Source: Lachnospiraceae bacterium
GTDB taxonomy: Bacteria > Bacillota > Clostridia > Lachnospirales > Lachnospiraceae
Reading direction: 5' to 3'
Assembly: GCA_022647575.1 (NCBI GenBank)
Contig: JALCKY010000001.1
Span: 186,001 to 250,000, forward strand
Length of the DNA stretch: 64,000 bases
The stretch's first letter is position 1; each line of letters starts with the position of its first letter. The position numbers were made by a program, and so were the translations under genes. Positions 41,497 through 49,578 of the stretch are shown here, piece by piece. The notes below the pieces were generated by a model that was not told the DNA's origin, searched no databases, and worked only from the letters and a program-made list of their open reading frames with translations.

Positions 41497-43631
41497 TTAT
41501 TTTCCTTCTTCGTGACCGCCGTGCGTTTCTGGAAAATGCATACGGTCAGCGGAGCCAGCCGGATCACGATGCTGTTCTTTCTTTCATCGCACACGATTTC
41601 CTTTGCCTCTTTGGCCCGCGGGTTCACGCGGCCGCTTCCGCCCCAGGCTTTTGCATCCGTAGAGAAGATTTCCCGGTACTGTCCGGCATAGGGAACACCG
41701 ATGCGGTATCTGGCAATTTCGCTGTCAGAGAAATTGCAGACGACAAGCAGGGTTTCTTCCGGCCTGTCCGTTTTTCTCAAAAAAGAAAGAACGCAGTTTT
41801 CAGAATCCAGGGTATTGACCCATTCAAATCCGGAACCGAGATAATCCTCTTCATAAAGGGCCGGCTGTTCCCGGTAAAGCTTCAGAAGCTCCCGGAAATA
41901 ATCCGGATTGAATTCCTCCCGCTCCGTAAAGAGCTTCCTGCCCGGATGCGCCATCAGGAAAGCATAGGCAGCGCGCAGGTTGGCTTTCTTCTCTTCTTCG
42001 GTGCCGGGCATTTCCCGGAACAGCTTCTCCGGATCGAACAGCGAAATGTCGCGCGACAGACTGATGATGAACCGGTCGATATAATTATACAGCATGCTCT
42101 CCGTCAGGTCGCTGTGTGCTTCCGGCCGTTCTTTCGGATCGCGCCGGAAATACGAAAGGATATCCTCCGTAAAATGAAGATTCCATTTGTAGTCAAATCC
42201 AAGATGGCTTTCGTCAACCGGCCCCGTGACATCCGGCCAGTCAATGTCTTCCTCTGCAATCAGAAGCACGTCCGGATAGTTCTTCTTGATGATGGAGTTC
42301 AGATGCTTCAGGAATTCGATGCCTTCCAGGTTCTCGTTCGTCCCGTACATGTTCGGAATCCACTGTCCGTCCGCACGTCCGTAATCGAGGCGCAGGATCG
42401 TGGAAACGCCGTCCATCCGCAGTCCGTCCGCATGGAATTCCTTCAGCCAGCAGACTGCAGAGGAAATCAGGAAATTCTTGACCTGCGGCCGGCCGTAATT
42501 CCAGATTTTCGTTCCCCAGATCGGATGCGTTCCCTGTCTCGGATCAAGATGCTCGAAAAGGCAGGTTCCGTCAAAGGCAGCCAGTCCTTCGGCATTGGCA
42601 GAGAACTGTGCCGGCGTCCAGTCCAGGATCACGCCGATTCCCGCCTTATGCAGGGTATCGATCAGGAACCGGAAATCATCCGGTGTCCCGAAACGGCTGG
42701 AAGGAGCAAAATATCCTGTCGTCTGGTAGCCGGAAGTGAAATCATCCGGGTATTCCATGACCGGCATCAGCTCCACATGCGTATATCCGAGATTCTTCAC
42801 GTAGGACGCAAGAAGCGGAGCAATTTTCCGGCAGCTGCTGTCGGAGCCGTCCTCTTCTTTTTTCCAGTCCGCCAGATTGAGTTCATAGACGGCCATCGGT
42901 GCAGACACATTCTTCTCAAAAGCCAGCTTTCTGTCATGCAGGTATTCCCTGTCATGCCAGCGATAAGCGGATTCCGTCACGATGGATGCATTCGCGGGCA
43001 TCCGTTCATATGCATTGGCAAACGGATCCGGACGCATATACGTCAGTCCGTCCGCCAGCTTCAGTTCGAACTTGTAAAGCGAGCCGGCCGGAATGCCGGG
43101 AATGAAGAGTTCAAAAATACCGGAGTCTTCATGGAATTCCATCGGAAAGACGCGGCCGTCCCAGCTGCAGAAAGGACCGACCACGCTGACGCGGATGGCA
43201 TTCGGTGCCCAGACGGCAAAAAAGACGCCCTCGGTTCCCCCGCATTCCATGCGGTGCGCTCCGAGCTTTTTATAGATTTCATAGCGGATTCCCGCGCAGA
43301 ATTCTCCTTCTTCCTCCGCCGTGATCAGATTCGGAAAGGCGTACGGATTTCCTGTTTCTTCCCCGTCGACCAGGAAATGGTGCCGCGGGATTTTCCGGAG
43401 GGGAAGGATCACCGCGAACCAGCCGGAGTCATCTTCCATTTTCATGGGGACGGAGGTGCCGCTCTCTTCATTGACCAGAACGGCTTTTTCGCTGTCCGGG
43501 AAATACCCCTGGATCAGCACTCCTTCTTTCACAAGGCGGGGCGCAAGAATACGCTTCGGATGATTCTGATCCGAATACTGAATTCCTTCTATTTCAGGCC
43601 ATTCCATATATTGGTTTGCTTTATCCGACAT
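41493..43631 (-). CDS. glgB: 1,4-alpha-glucan branching enzyme-like GH13 protein, divergent active site
   Basis: A 712-residue GH13_9 protein with N-terminal CBM48 (about 125-200), the TIM barrel and a C-terminal beta domain. Catalytic D407 (DGLRMDGVS), E460 (LLIAEED) and D528 align with E. coli GlgB D405, E458 and D526. Two otherwise invariant subsite -1 histidines are replaced: Q342 (ILDWTPAQF) and R527 (SLSRD). It could be a low-activity or altered-specificity enzyme. The symbol names the closest family. It overlaps mscS and follows a possible small ORF by 20 bp. Confidence 0.8.
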   Translation of the reverse strand: MSDKANQYMEWPEIEGIQYSDQNHPKRILAPRLVKEGVLIQGYFPDSEKAVLVNEESGTSVPMKMEDDSGWFAVILPLRKIPRHHFLVDGEETGNPYAFPNLITAEEEGEFCAGIRYEIYKKLGAHRMECGGTEGVFFAVWAPNAIRVSVVGPFCSWDGRVFPMEFHEDSGIFELFIPGIPAGSLYKFELKLADGLTYMRPDPFANAYERMPANASIVTESAYRWHDREYLHDRKLAFEKNVSAPMAVYELNLADWKKEEDGSDSSCRKIAPLLASYVKNLGYTHVELMPVMEYPDDFTSGYQTTGYFAPSSRFGTPDDFRFLIDTLHKAGIGVILDWTPAQFSANAEGLAAFDGTCLFEHLDPRQGTHPIWGTKIWNYGRPQVKNFLISSAVCWLKEFHADGLRMDGVSTILRLDYGRADGQWIPNMYGTNENLEGIEFLKHLNSIIKKNYPDVLLIAEEDIDWPDVTGPVDESHLGFDYKWNLHFTEDILSYFRRDPKERPEAHSDLTESMLYNYIDRFIISLSRDISLFDPEKLFREMPGTEEEKKANLRAAYAFLMAHPGRKLFTEREEFNPDYFRELLKLYREQPALYEEDYLGSGFEWVNTLDSENCVLSFLRKTDRPEETLLVVCNFSDSEIARYRIGVPYAGQYREIFSTDAKAWGGSGRVNPRAKEAKEIVCDERKNSIVIRLAPLTVCIFQKRTAVTKKENK

Positions 43632-43651
43632 CCCTGCGTCCTCGCCTGTTA

Positions 43652-43783
43652 TCAGCCTTTGACGGCATGTAAGATCGCTGAAGCAGCCGTCCGGATCCTG
43701 GTCCGGTTTTTGGAAATATACCGGACAGTCCTGACGGCCCTTTTCAGCCTTTTTGCTTTTTTGGAAATGTTGCCGGTGTTCAT
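43652..43783 (-). CDS. Possible small basic protein between serA and glgB
   Basis: A 43-codon ORF with an ATG overlapping the serA stop as ATGA (43780-43783), ending 20 bp before glgB. The product begins MNTGNISKKAKRLKRAVRT and is very rich in Lys and Arg with no acidic residues after the start, so it would be nucleic-acid or membrane binding if made. There is no separate ribosome binding site; translation would depend on coupling to serA. It is not a family I recognise and could be chance. Confidence 0.35.
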   Translation of the reverse strand: MNTGNISKKAKRLKRAVRTVRYISKNRTRIRTAASAILHAVKG

Positions 43784-44931
43784 TTGATGATGCGTACTTT
43801 GATGACTCCGTCCACTGCCTTCAGTTTCGCAGCAGCATCTTCGGAAGCTCCTGCATTCAGGTCAAGGATTGCATAGCCGTAGTCGCCGCGTTTTCCGGAA
43901 GCCGATTTGACGGCTGCTCCGCCGAGGACTTCTTTCAGCTTCTCTTCCGCACCGTCGAAATTCTTATAAAGGACGCCGACGCGGCCTTCGGCTGCGCAGA
44001 CCCCGAGGCTGACTGCCGGATAGTTGACGGAATTGCGGATATTGCCGTTTTCAAGATAGTCTTTCAGTTCCTGGACAGCCATAACCGCGCAGTTGTCCTC
44101 GGACTCTTCGGTGGAAGCTCCCAGATGCGGAAGGATCAGCGTATTCTTTACTCCGAGGATTCCCGGCGTCACGAAATCCGTGACATACTTGCGGACTTTC
44201 CCGGACTCGAGCGCTGCAATCATCGCCTGCTCGTCGATGAGCGGATCCCGTGCGAAATTCAGCACGACGACATTTTCCTTCACCATGGAAAGAGCCTCTG
44301 CCCCGATGAATCCCTTCGTGGAATCCAGAAGCGGAACATGGATGGTGATAAAATCGCAGTTCTTGTAGATTTCATTGACGTCGGTCACATGATGGACCTT
44401 CGGATTGATTCTCCATGCTGCATCCGGAGAAAGGTACGGATCATAGCCGTAGACTTCCATTCCGAGACGGACTGCATCATTTCCGACCATCGCACCGATT
44501 GCTCCGAGGCCGATGATGCCGAGCTTCTTTCCGGCGATTTCCGTGCCGGCATACTGCTTCTTCTGTTTCTCGACCCTCTTGGCCAGATCTTCCGTCGGCT
44601 CCTGGGCTTTCAGCCATTCGATGCCGCCGCAGATATCCCTGGAAGCAAGGAGCATTCCTGCAAGCACGAGTTCCTTGACGCCGTTTGCATTGGCGCCCGG
44701 TGTATTGAAGACAACGATGCCTTTTTCCGCACAGACATCCAGGGGAATGTTGTTGACCCCGGCGCCGGCACGTGCTACTGCGGAAACGGAATCCGGAATC
44801 TCCATTTCCTTCATGCTCGCCGAACGGACAAGATACGCGTCAGGCGTTCCTTCTTCCAACTTCTGGTACTGGTCACCAAACTGGCTGAGTCCTACTGCCG
44901 CTACTGGATTGAGACACTGATACGTAAACAT
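43780..44931 (-). CDS. serA: D-3-phosphoglycerate dehydrogenase (short type with ACT domain)
   Basis: A 383-residue first enzyme of serine synthesis. The Rossmann motif GIIGLGAIGAMVG, RAGAGVNNIPLD, the arginine in VLNFARDPLID and histidine in LPHLGASTEESEDN match the short SerA type of anaerobes. An ACT domain (about 310-383, GDYGYAILDLNAG) probably gives serine feedback. It is 22 bp after ilvB. No serC is adjacent. Confidence 0.92.
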   Translation of the reverse strand: MFTYQCLNPVAAVGLSQFGDQYQKLEEGTPDAYLVRSASMKEMEIPDSVSAVARAGAGVNNIPLDVCAEKGIVVFNTPGANANGVKELVLAGMLLASRDICGGIEWLKAQEPTEDLAKRVEKQKKQYAGTEIAGKKLGIIGLGAIGAMVGNDAVRLGMEVYGYDPYLSPDAAWRINPKVHHVTDVNEIYKNCDFITIHVPLLDSTKGFIGAEALSMVKENVVVLNFARDPLIDEQAMIAALESGKVRKYVTDFVTPGILGVKNTLILPHLGASTEESEDNCAVMAVQELKDYLENGNIRNSVNYPAVSLGVCAAEGRVGVLYKNFDGAEEKLKEVLGGAAVKSASGKRGDYGYAILDLNAGASEDAAAKLKAVDGVIKVRIIK

Positions 44932-44953
44932 TTCCTCTTCCTCCTTTTATTTT

Positions 44954-46636
44954 TTAATCAAGACTGTTCATATCATCCTGATCAAATGCATTTTCAATCG
45001 GCTTTCCTGCCGGTGCCATCGGGAAGACCATGTCATCCTGTCCGATCACACAGTCGATGATTACCGGCTTCTTTGATTTCAGGGCTTTTGCCAGGACTTC
45101 ATCCGCTTCTTCTTTTGTCGTGACGCGGTATCCTTCGGCACCCATTGCTTCAGCCAGCTTTACATAGTCGAGACCGTCGCTCAGCGTCGTGCTGGAATAG
45201 CGCTTTCCGTAAAAGAGAGTCTGCCACTGGCGCACCATGCCGAGAACGTTGTTGTCCATGACCACTTCCACCACCGGAATGTGCGCCCGTACGGCCGTAA
45301 TGATTTCATTCATGTTCATGCGGAAGCAGCCGTCGCCGGCAATGTTGACGACGGTTCTGTCCGGACATCCCACTTTCGCCCCGATGGCCGCACCCAGGCC
45401 GTAGCCCATCGTCCCCAGGCCTCCGGAAGTCAGGAAGGAGCGCGGTTTCGTGAAATGATAATACTGCGCCGTCCACATCTGATGCTGTCCCACATCCGTC
45501 GCCATGATGGCATTTCCTTTGGTCAGTTCGTAAATCTTCTCAATGACATACGGACCGGTCAGCCCGGAGCGGTCGTATTTCAGAGGGAATTTCTTCTTCC
45601 GCTCTTCCGTTTCCCGGATCCACTGGGAATGCTTCTCCTCTTTCACCATCGGCAGAAGTCTTCTGAGGATCTCTTTGAGGTCCCCGATGACGGAGGCATC
45701 GACGATGACATTCTTATTGATCTCCGCCGGATCGATATCGAGCTGCAGGATCTTCGCATTTTTCGCAAAATCACTGGTCTTTCCGGTATCGCGGTCTGAA
45801 AAGCGCACGCCTGCCGCAATCAGAAGATCGCAGCCGGCAATGGCCAGGTTCGAAGTCTTGGTGCCGTGCATGCCGAGCATTCCCATGTACAGCGGATCGT
45901 TTCCGGAAAAGGCGCCCTTTCCCATCAGCGTATCGCATACCGGCGCATCGATCTTCTTTGCAAGTTCCCGGACCTCTTCGGATGCATCCGAAAGATTCGC
46001 TCCGCCTCCGACAAAAAGCACCGGACGCTTTGCCTCGGCAATCATGTGCGCGGCATTTTTAAGATCCGCCTCTTTAATGGTCTCGGATTTCCTCTTGATG
46101 GCAGCCGGCTTCTTCGCCCTGTACTCCGTCTCATCCGCCGTCACGTCCTTCGTGATGTCCACCACCACGGGTCCCGGACGTCCGGAAGCGGCTATCTGGA
46201 AAGCCCGGCGAATGCTGTCCGCGAGCCTGCTGACATCCTTGACGATCATGCTGTATTTCGTGATCGGCATCGTAATGCCCGCAATATCGACTTCCTGGAA
46301 GGTATCCTTCCCCAGAAGGGGAACCGATACATTGCAGGTAATGGCAACCATGGGAATCGAATCCATGTAGGCTGTCGCAATTCCGGTCACCAGGTTCGTG
46401 GAGCCCGGTCCCGACGTCGCCATGCAGACGCCGACCTTTCCGGTCGCGCGCGCATAGCCGTCCGCCGCATGGGCGGCTCCCTGCTCATGGGAAGTCAGGA
46501 TATGCCTGATTTCCGACTTATGCTTGTAAAGTGCATCGTAAATATTCAGTATCGTTCCGCCCGGATACCCGAACACCGTATCCACTCCCTGCTCTTTCAG
46601 GCAGGCGATGACGATTTCCGCTCCTGTCATCCGCAT
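44954..46636 (-). CDS. ilvB: Acetolactate synthase, large subunit
   Basis: A 560-residue thiamine-diphosphate enzyme of isoleucine/valine/leucine synthesis. The activating glutamate is in SHEQGAAHAADGYAR; the ThDP motif GDGCFRMNMNEI and the FAD-region GMHGTKTSNLAIAGCD identify biosynthetic (FAD-containing) AHAS rather than the catabolic enzyme. No ilvN regulatory subunit gene is adjacent. It follows ilvD by 17 bp. Confidence 0.95.
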   Translation of the reverse strand: MRMTGAEIVIACLKEQGVDTVFGYPGGTILNIYDALYKHKSEIRHILTSHEQGAAHAADGYARATGKVGVCMATSGPGSTNLVTGIATAYMDSIPMVAITCNVSVPLLGKDTFQEVDIAGITMPITKYSMIVKDVSRLADSIRRAFQIAASGRPGPVVVDITKDVTADETEYRAKKPAAIKRKSETIKEADLKNAAHMIAEAKRPVLFVGGGANLSDASEEVRELAKKIDAPVCDTLMGKGAFSGNDPLYMGMLGMHGTKTSNLAIAGCDLLIAAGVRFSDRDTGKTSDFAKNAKILQLDIDPAEINKNVIVDASVIGDLKEILRRLLPMVKEEKHSQWIRETEERKKKFPLKYDRSGLTGPYVIEKIYELTKGNAIMATDVGQHQMWTAQYYHFTKPRSFLTSGGLGTMGYGLGAAIGAKVGCPDRTVVNIAGDGCFRMNMNEIITAVRAHIPVVEVVMDNNVLGMVRQWQTLFYGKRYSSTTLSDGLDYVKLAEAMGAEGYRVTTKEEADEVLAKALKSKKPVIIDCVIGQDDMVFPMAPAGKPIENAFDQDDMNSLD

Positions 46637-46653
46637 CTGATTTCTTATCCCCT

Positions 46654-48330
46654 TTACTCTTTTTCACCCGGAACCTGAAGAACGGCTCCGCGGCTTCCGG
46701 ATGTCACCATTGCCGCATATCTTGCAAGATAGCCGGTCGTGATCTTCGGCTTCCTCGGTTTCCATGCCTTTGCACGCTTTTCAAGTTCTTCCGGACTGAC
46801 ATCCACATTGATGGTCTTCTTCGGAATATCGATTTTGATGATGTCGCCTTCCTTGATCAGCGCTATCGGTCCGCCGACCGCCGCTTCCGGCGATACATGT
46901 CCGATGGACGCTCCCCTGGAAGCTCCGCTGAACCGTCCGTCGGTGATCAGCGCCACGGAAGAGCCGAGTCCCATTCCCGCAATCGCGGAAGTCGGGTTCA
47001 GCATTTCCCTCATGCCCGGCCCGCCTTTCGGTCCTTCGTAGCGGATGACCACAACATCCCCCGGTTTGATCTTCTTTCCGAGAATCGCCTTGATTGCCGT
47101 GTCTTCCGAATCAAAGACGCGTGCCGGGCCTTCATGCACCAGCATCTCCGGTACGACTGCGCTCTGCTTCACGACACCGCCCTCCGGGGCGATATTTCCG
47201 GAAAGCACGGCGAGTCCTCCGGTCTTGCTGAAAGGCTTGTTGATCGGACGGATAACCTCCGGATTCAGATTGACCGCATCCCTGATGTTTTCTCCGACCG
47301 TCTTGCCGGTTACCGTCATGCAGTTCAGATCCAGAAGTTTCTTCTTGCTGAGTTCCTTCATGACAGCATAGACGCCGCCCGCTTCATTGAGCTCATCCAT
47401 ATAAGTCGGACCCGCCGGTGCCAGATGGCACAGGTTCGGTGTCCTGGCCGAATAGTCGTTGGCCATCCGCATATCCAGATCCATGCCGATCTCATGGGCA
47501 ATCGCGGGCAGATGGAGCATCGTGTTGGTCGAGCACCCCAGAGCCATATCGACGGTCAGCGCATTCCGGATGGAAGCCTCCGTGATGATGTCCCTCGGGC
47601 GGATATTTTTCTTCAGCATTTCCATGACCTGCATGCCGGCGTGCTTCGCCAGACGGATTCTTGCCGAATAGACAGCCGGAATCGTTCCGTTGCCCTGCAG
47701 TCCCATGCCGATTGCCTCTGTCAGGCAGTTCATGCTGTTGGCCGTATACATGCCGGAGCAGGAGCCGCAGGTCGGGCATCCGTATTCCTCAAAATCCGTG
47801 AGTCCCTGCTTGTCCAGCTTACCTGCATCGTAGGCACCTACCGCCTCGAAGATGCTGGAGAGCGAAGTCCTCTTTCCGTGGACTTTTCCGGGAAGCATCG
47901 GGCCGCCGCTGACAAAGACCGTCGGGATGTTGAGCCTGGCTGCCGCCATCAGAAGCCCCGGTACATTCTTGTCGCAGTTCGGGATGCAGACCATGGCATC
48001 GAACTGATGGGCATTGATCATCGCCTCGGTGGAATCCGCAATCAGATCCCTTGTGACCAGACTGTATTTCATGCCGGTGTGACCCATGGCAATTCCGTCG
48101 CATACCGCGATCGCCGGGAACATGATCGGCGTTCCGCCCGCTTCGGCAATGCCGAGCTTGACGGCCTGGGCAATCTTGTCCAGATTCATGTGTCCCGGAA
48201 CAATTTCGTTGTAGGAGCTGACAACCCCCACCAGCGGCTTCGCCATTTCCTCTTTTGTCATTCCCAGGGCGTTCCACAGCGACCTGTGGGGTGCCTGCTG
48301 AAGACCTTTCTTTGCTGCATCCGATCTCAT
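46654..48330 (-). CDS. ilvD: Dihydroxy-acid dehydratase
   Basis: A 558-residue iron-sulfur dehydratase for the penultimate step of valine and isoleucine synthesis. Cluster cysteines lie in [14 protein letters not shown] and [18 protein letters not shown]; the C-terminal half includes [17 protein letters not shown]. Complete. It lies 49 bp after leuB and before ilvB. Confidence 0.96.
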   Translation of the reverse strand: MRSDAAKKGLQQAPHRSLWNALGMTKEEMAKPLVGVVSSYNEIVPGHMNLDKIAQAVKLGIAEAGGTPIMFPAIAVCDGIAMGHTGMKYSLVTRDLIADSTEAMINAHQFDAMVCIPNCDKNVPGLLMAAARLNIPTVFVSGGPMLPGKVHGKRTSLSSIFEAVGAYDAGKLDKQGLTDFEEYGCPTCGSCSGMYTANSMNCLTEAIGMGLQGNGTIPAVYSARIRLAKHAGMQVMEMLKKNIRPRDIITEASIRNALTVDMALGCSTNTMLHLPAIAHEIGMDLDMRMANDYSARTPNLCHLAPAGPTYMDELNEAGGVYAVMKELSKKKLLDLNCMTVTGKTVGENIRDAVNLNPEVIRPINKPFSKTGGLAVLSGNIAPEGGVVKQSAVVPEMLVHEGPARVFDSEDTAIKAILGKKIKPGDVVVIRYEGPKGGPGMREMLNPTSAIAGMGLGSSVALITDGRFSGASRGASIGHVSPEAAVGGPIALIKEGDIIKIDIPKKTINVDVSPEELEKRAKAWKPRKPKITTGYLARYAAMVTSGSRGAVLQVPGEKE

Positions 48331-48379
48331 TTTCGAAAACCTCCTCCGGCCCGTCCTGAAGGCGGGTCCTGACTTTCTG

Positions 48380-49465
48380 TCAGGAAAGACGCTCGATGAT
48401 GCGCTGCGCCATTTCCTCTGTGTTCACTTTAACGGTTCCTTCGGAATAAATATCGGCAGTACGGTATCCGTCCGCCAGGACTTTTCTCACGGCCTCTTCG
48501 ATTTCCTCTGCTTCCGCATCGAGATCGAGGCTGTAGCGGAGAAGCATGGCCGCTGACAGAATGGCCGCAATGGGATTGGCAATGCCCTTTCCCGCGATAT
48601 CCGGCGCCGAACCGCCGCTCGGCTCATAGAGCCCGAACTTTGTTTCATTCAGCGATGCGGAAGGAAGCATGCCGATGGATCCGGCTATCATGCTCATTTC
48701 ATCCGAAAGGATGTCTCCGAACATGTTCTCCGTCAGGACGACATCGAACTGGCCCGGATTCCTGACCAGCTGCATCGCACAGTTGTCGACAAGCATGTTC
48801 TTCAGCGTGACTTCCGGATAATCCTTTGCGGTCTCTTCCGTGACGGCTCTCCAGAGTCTGGAGGAATCCAGCACATTCGCCTTGTCGACCAGCGTCACGA
48901 GCTTCCGCCTCTTCATGGCGATCTCAAAAGCCTTCTTTGCGGCACGGCGGATTTCTTCCTCGCTGTAATTCAGCGTATCCGTCGCCTTCCGGATGCCGTT
49001 TTCCGTTACGGTTTTTCTTTCCCCGAAATAAAGACCGCCGGTCAGTTCGCGCATCATCATGATGTTGAAGCCGTCTCCTACGACGGAATCCTTCAGCGGG
49101 CAGGCGTCTTTCAGCTCCGGATACAGATAGGCCGGACGCAGATTCGCAAAAAGGCCGAGCGCCTTGCGGATCTTCAGAAGACCGGCTTCCGGTCTTTTGG
49201 AAGGTTCCAGGCGGTACCACGGCGAAGTCGCCGCATCGCCTCCGATCGACCCCTGCAGGACAGCATCTGCCGCCTTGCATTTTTCAATGGTTTCGTCCGT
49301 GAGCGGAACTCCGTATGCGTCAATCGACGCGCCGCCCATCAGGACTTCTTCATACTCCGCTTCAAGGGAATGTTTTCTGAAAACGGCATCCAGCACTTCT
49401 TTCGCCGCCGCCGTGATTTCGGGGCCGATTCCGTCCCCGGGTATTAATACGATTTTATATGCCAT
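48380..49465 (-). CDS. leuB: 3-isopropylmalate dehydrogenase
   Basis: A 361-residue decarboxylating dehydrogenase of leucine synthesis. [26 protein letters not shown], the tyrosine and lysine of the active site ([14 protein letters not shown]) and [20 protein letters not shown] are conserved. First gene of the leuB-ilvD-ilvB-serA run; leuA, leuC and leuD are not in the window. AGGAGAG precedes the ATG. The leader is under 30 nt, so there is no T-box or leader peptide. Confidence 0.95.
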   Translation of the reverse strand: MAYKIVLIPGDGIGPEITAAAKEVLDAVFRKHSLEAEYEEVLMGGASIDAYGVPLTDETIEKCKAADAVLQGSIGGDAATSPWYRLEPSKRPEAGLLKIRKALGLFANLRPAYLYPELKDACPLKDSVVGDGFNIMMMRELTGGLYFGERKTVTENGIRKATDTLNYSEEEIRRAAKKAFEIAMKRRKLVTLVDKANVLDSSRLWRAVTEETAKDYPEVTLKNMLVDNCAMQLVRNPGQFDVVLTENMFGDILSDEMSMIAGSIGMLPSASLNETKFGLYEPSGGSAPDIAGKGIANPIAAILSAAMLLRYSLDLDAEAEEIEEAVRKVLADGYRTADIYSEGTVKVNTEEMAQRIIERLS

Positions 49466-49493
49466 TGGTCTCTCCTGATAAATAATCTATTAT

Positions 49494-49522
49494 ACTATAC
49501 CCTAAAACAGGGCTCTTTTCAA
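49494..49522 (-). promoter_or_regulatory. Promoter of leuB-ilvD-ilvB-serA
   Basis: Minus-strand TTGAAA (49517-49522), 17-bp spacer, TATAGT (49494-49499). The spacer holds CCCTGTTTTAGGG, an inverted repeat that could be an operator. Confidence 0.65.
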
Positions 49523-49534
49523 CCGCATAGAATT

Positions 49535-49566
49535 GAAAAAAAGAGGAAGCGGAAGGCCGCTTCCCC
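49535..49566 (-). terminator. Terminator of the C39/ricin protein gene
   Basis: Minus-strand GGAAGCGG and CCGCTTCC form an 8-bp stem with a 4-nt loop, followed by TC and seven T. Confidence 0.88.
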
Positions 49567-49578
49567 TGCATTTCCCGA

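Noticed and set aside
41487-43787. A 766-codon open frame on the plus strand
   Set aside because: Exact antisense shadow of glgB; low-complexity Arg/Ile/Phe-rich product without domains.
44954-46636. ilvB as a catabolic acetolactate synthase
   Set aside because: The length, FAD-region motifs and linkage to ilvD and leuB fit the biosynthetic enzyme, even though no ilvN is adjacent.
49466-49578. A T-box or leader-peptide attenuator ahead of leuB
   Set aside because: The promoter at 49494-49522 leaves under 30 nt before the start; the only hairpin belongs to the upstream gene's terminator.
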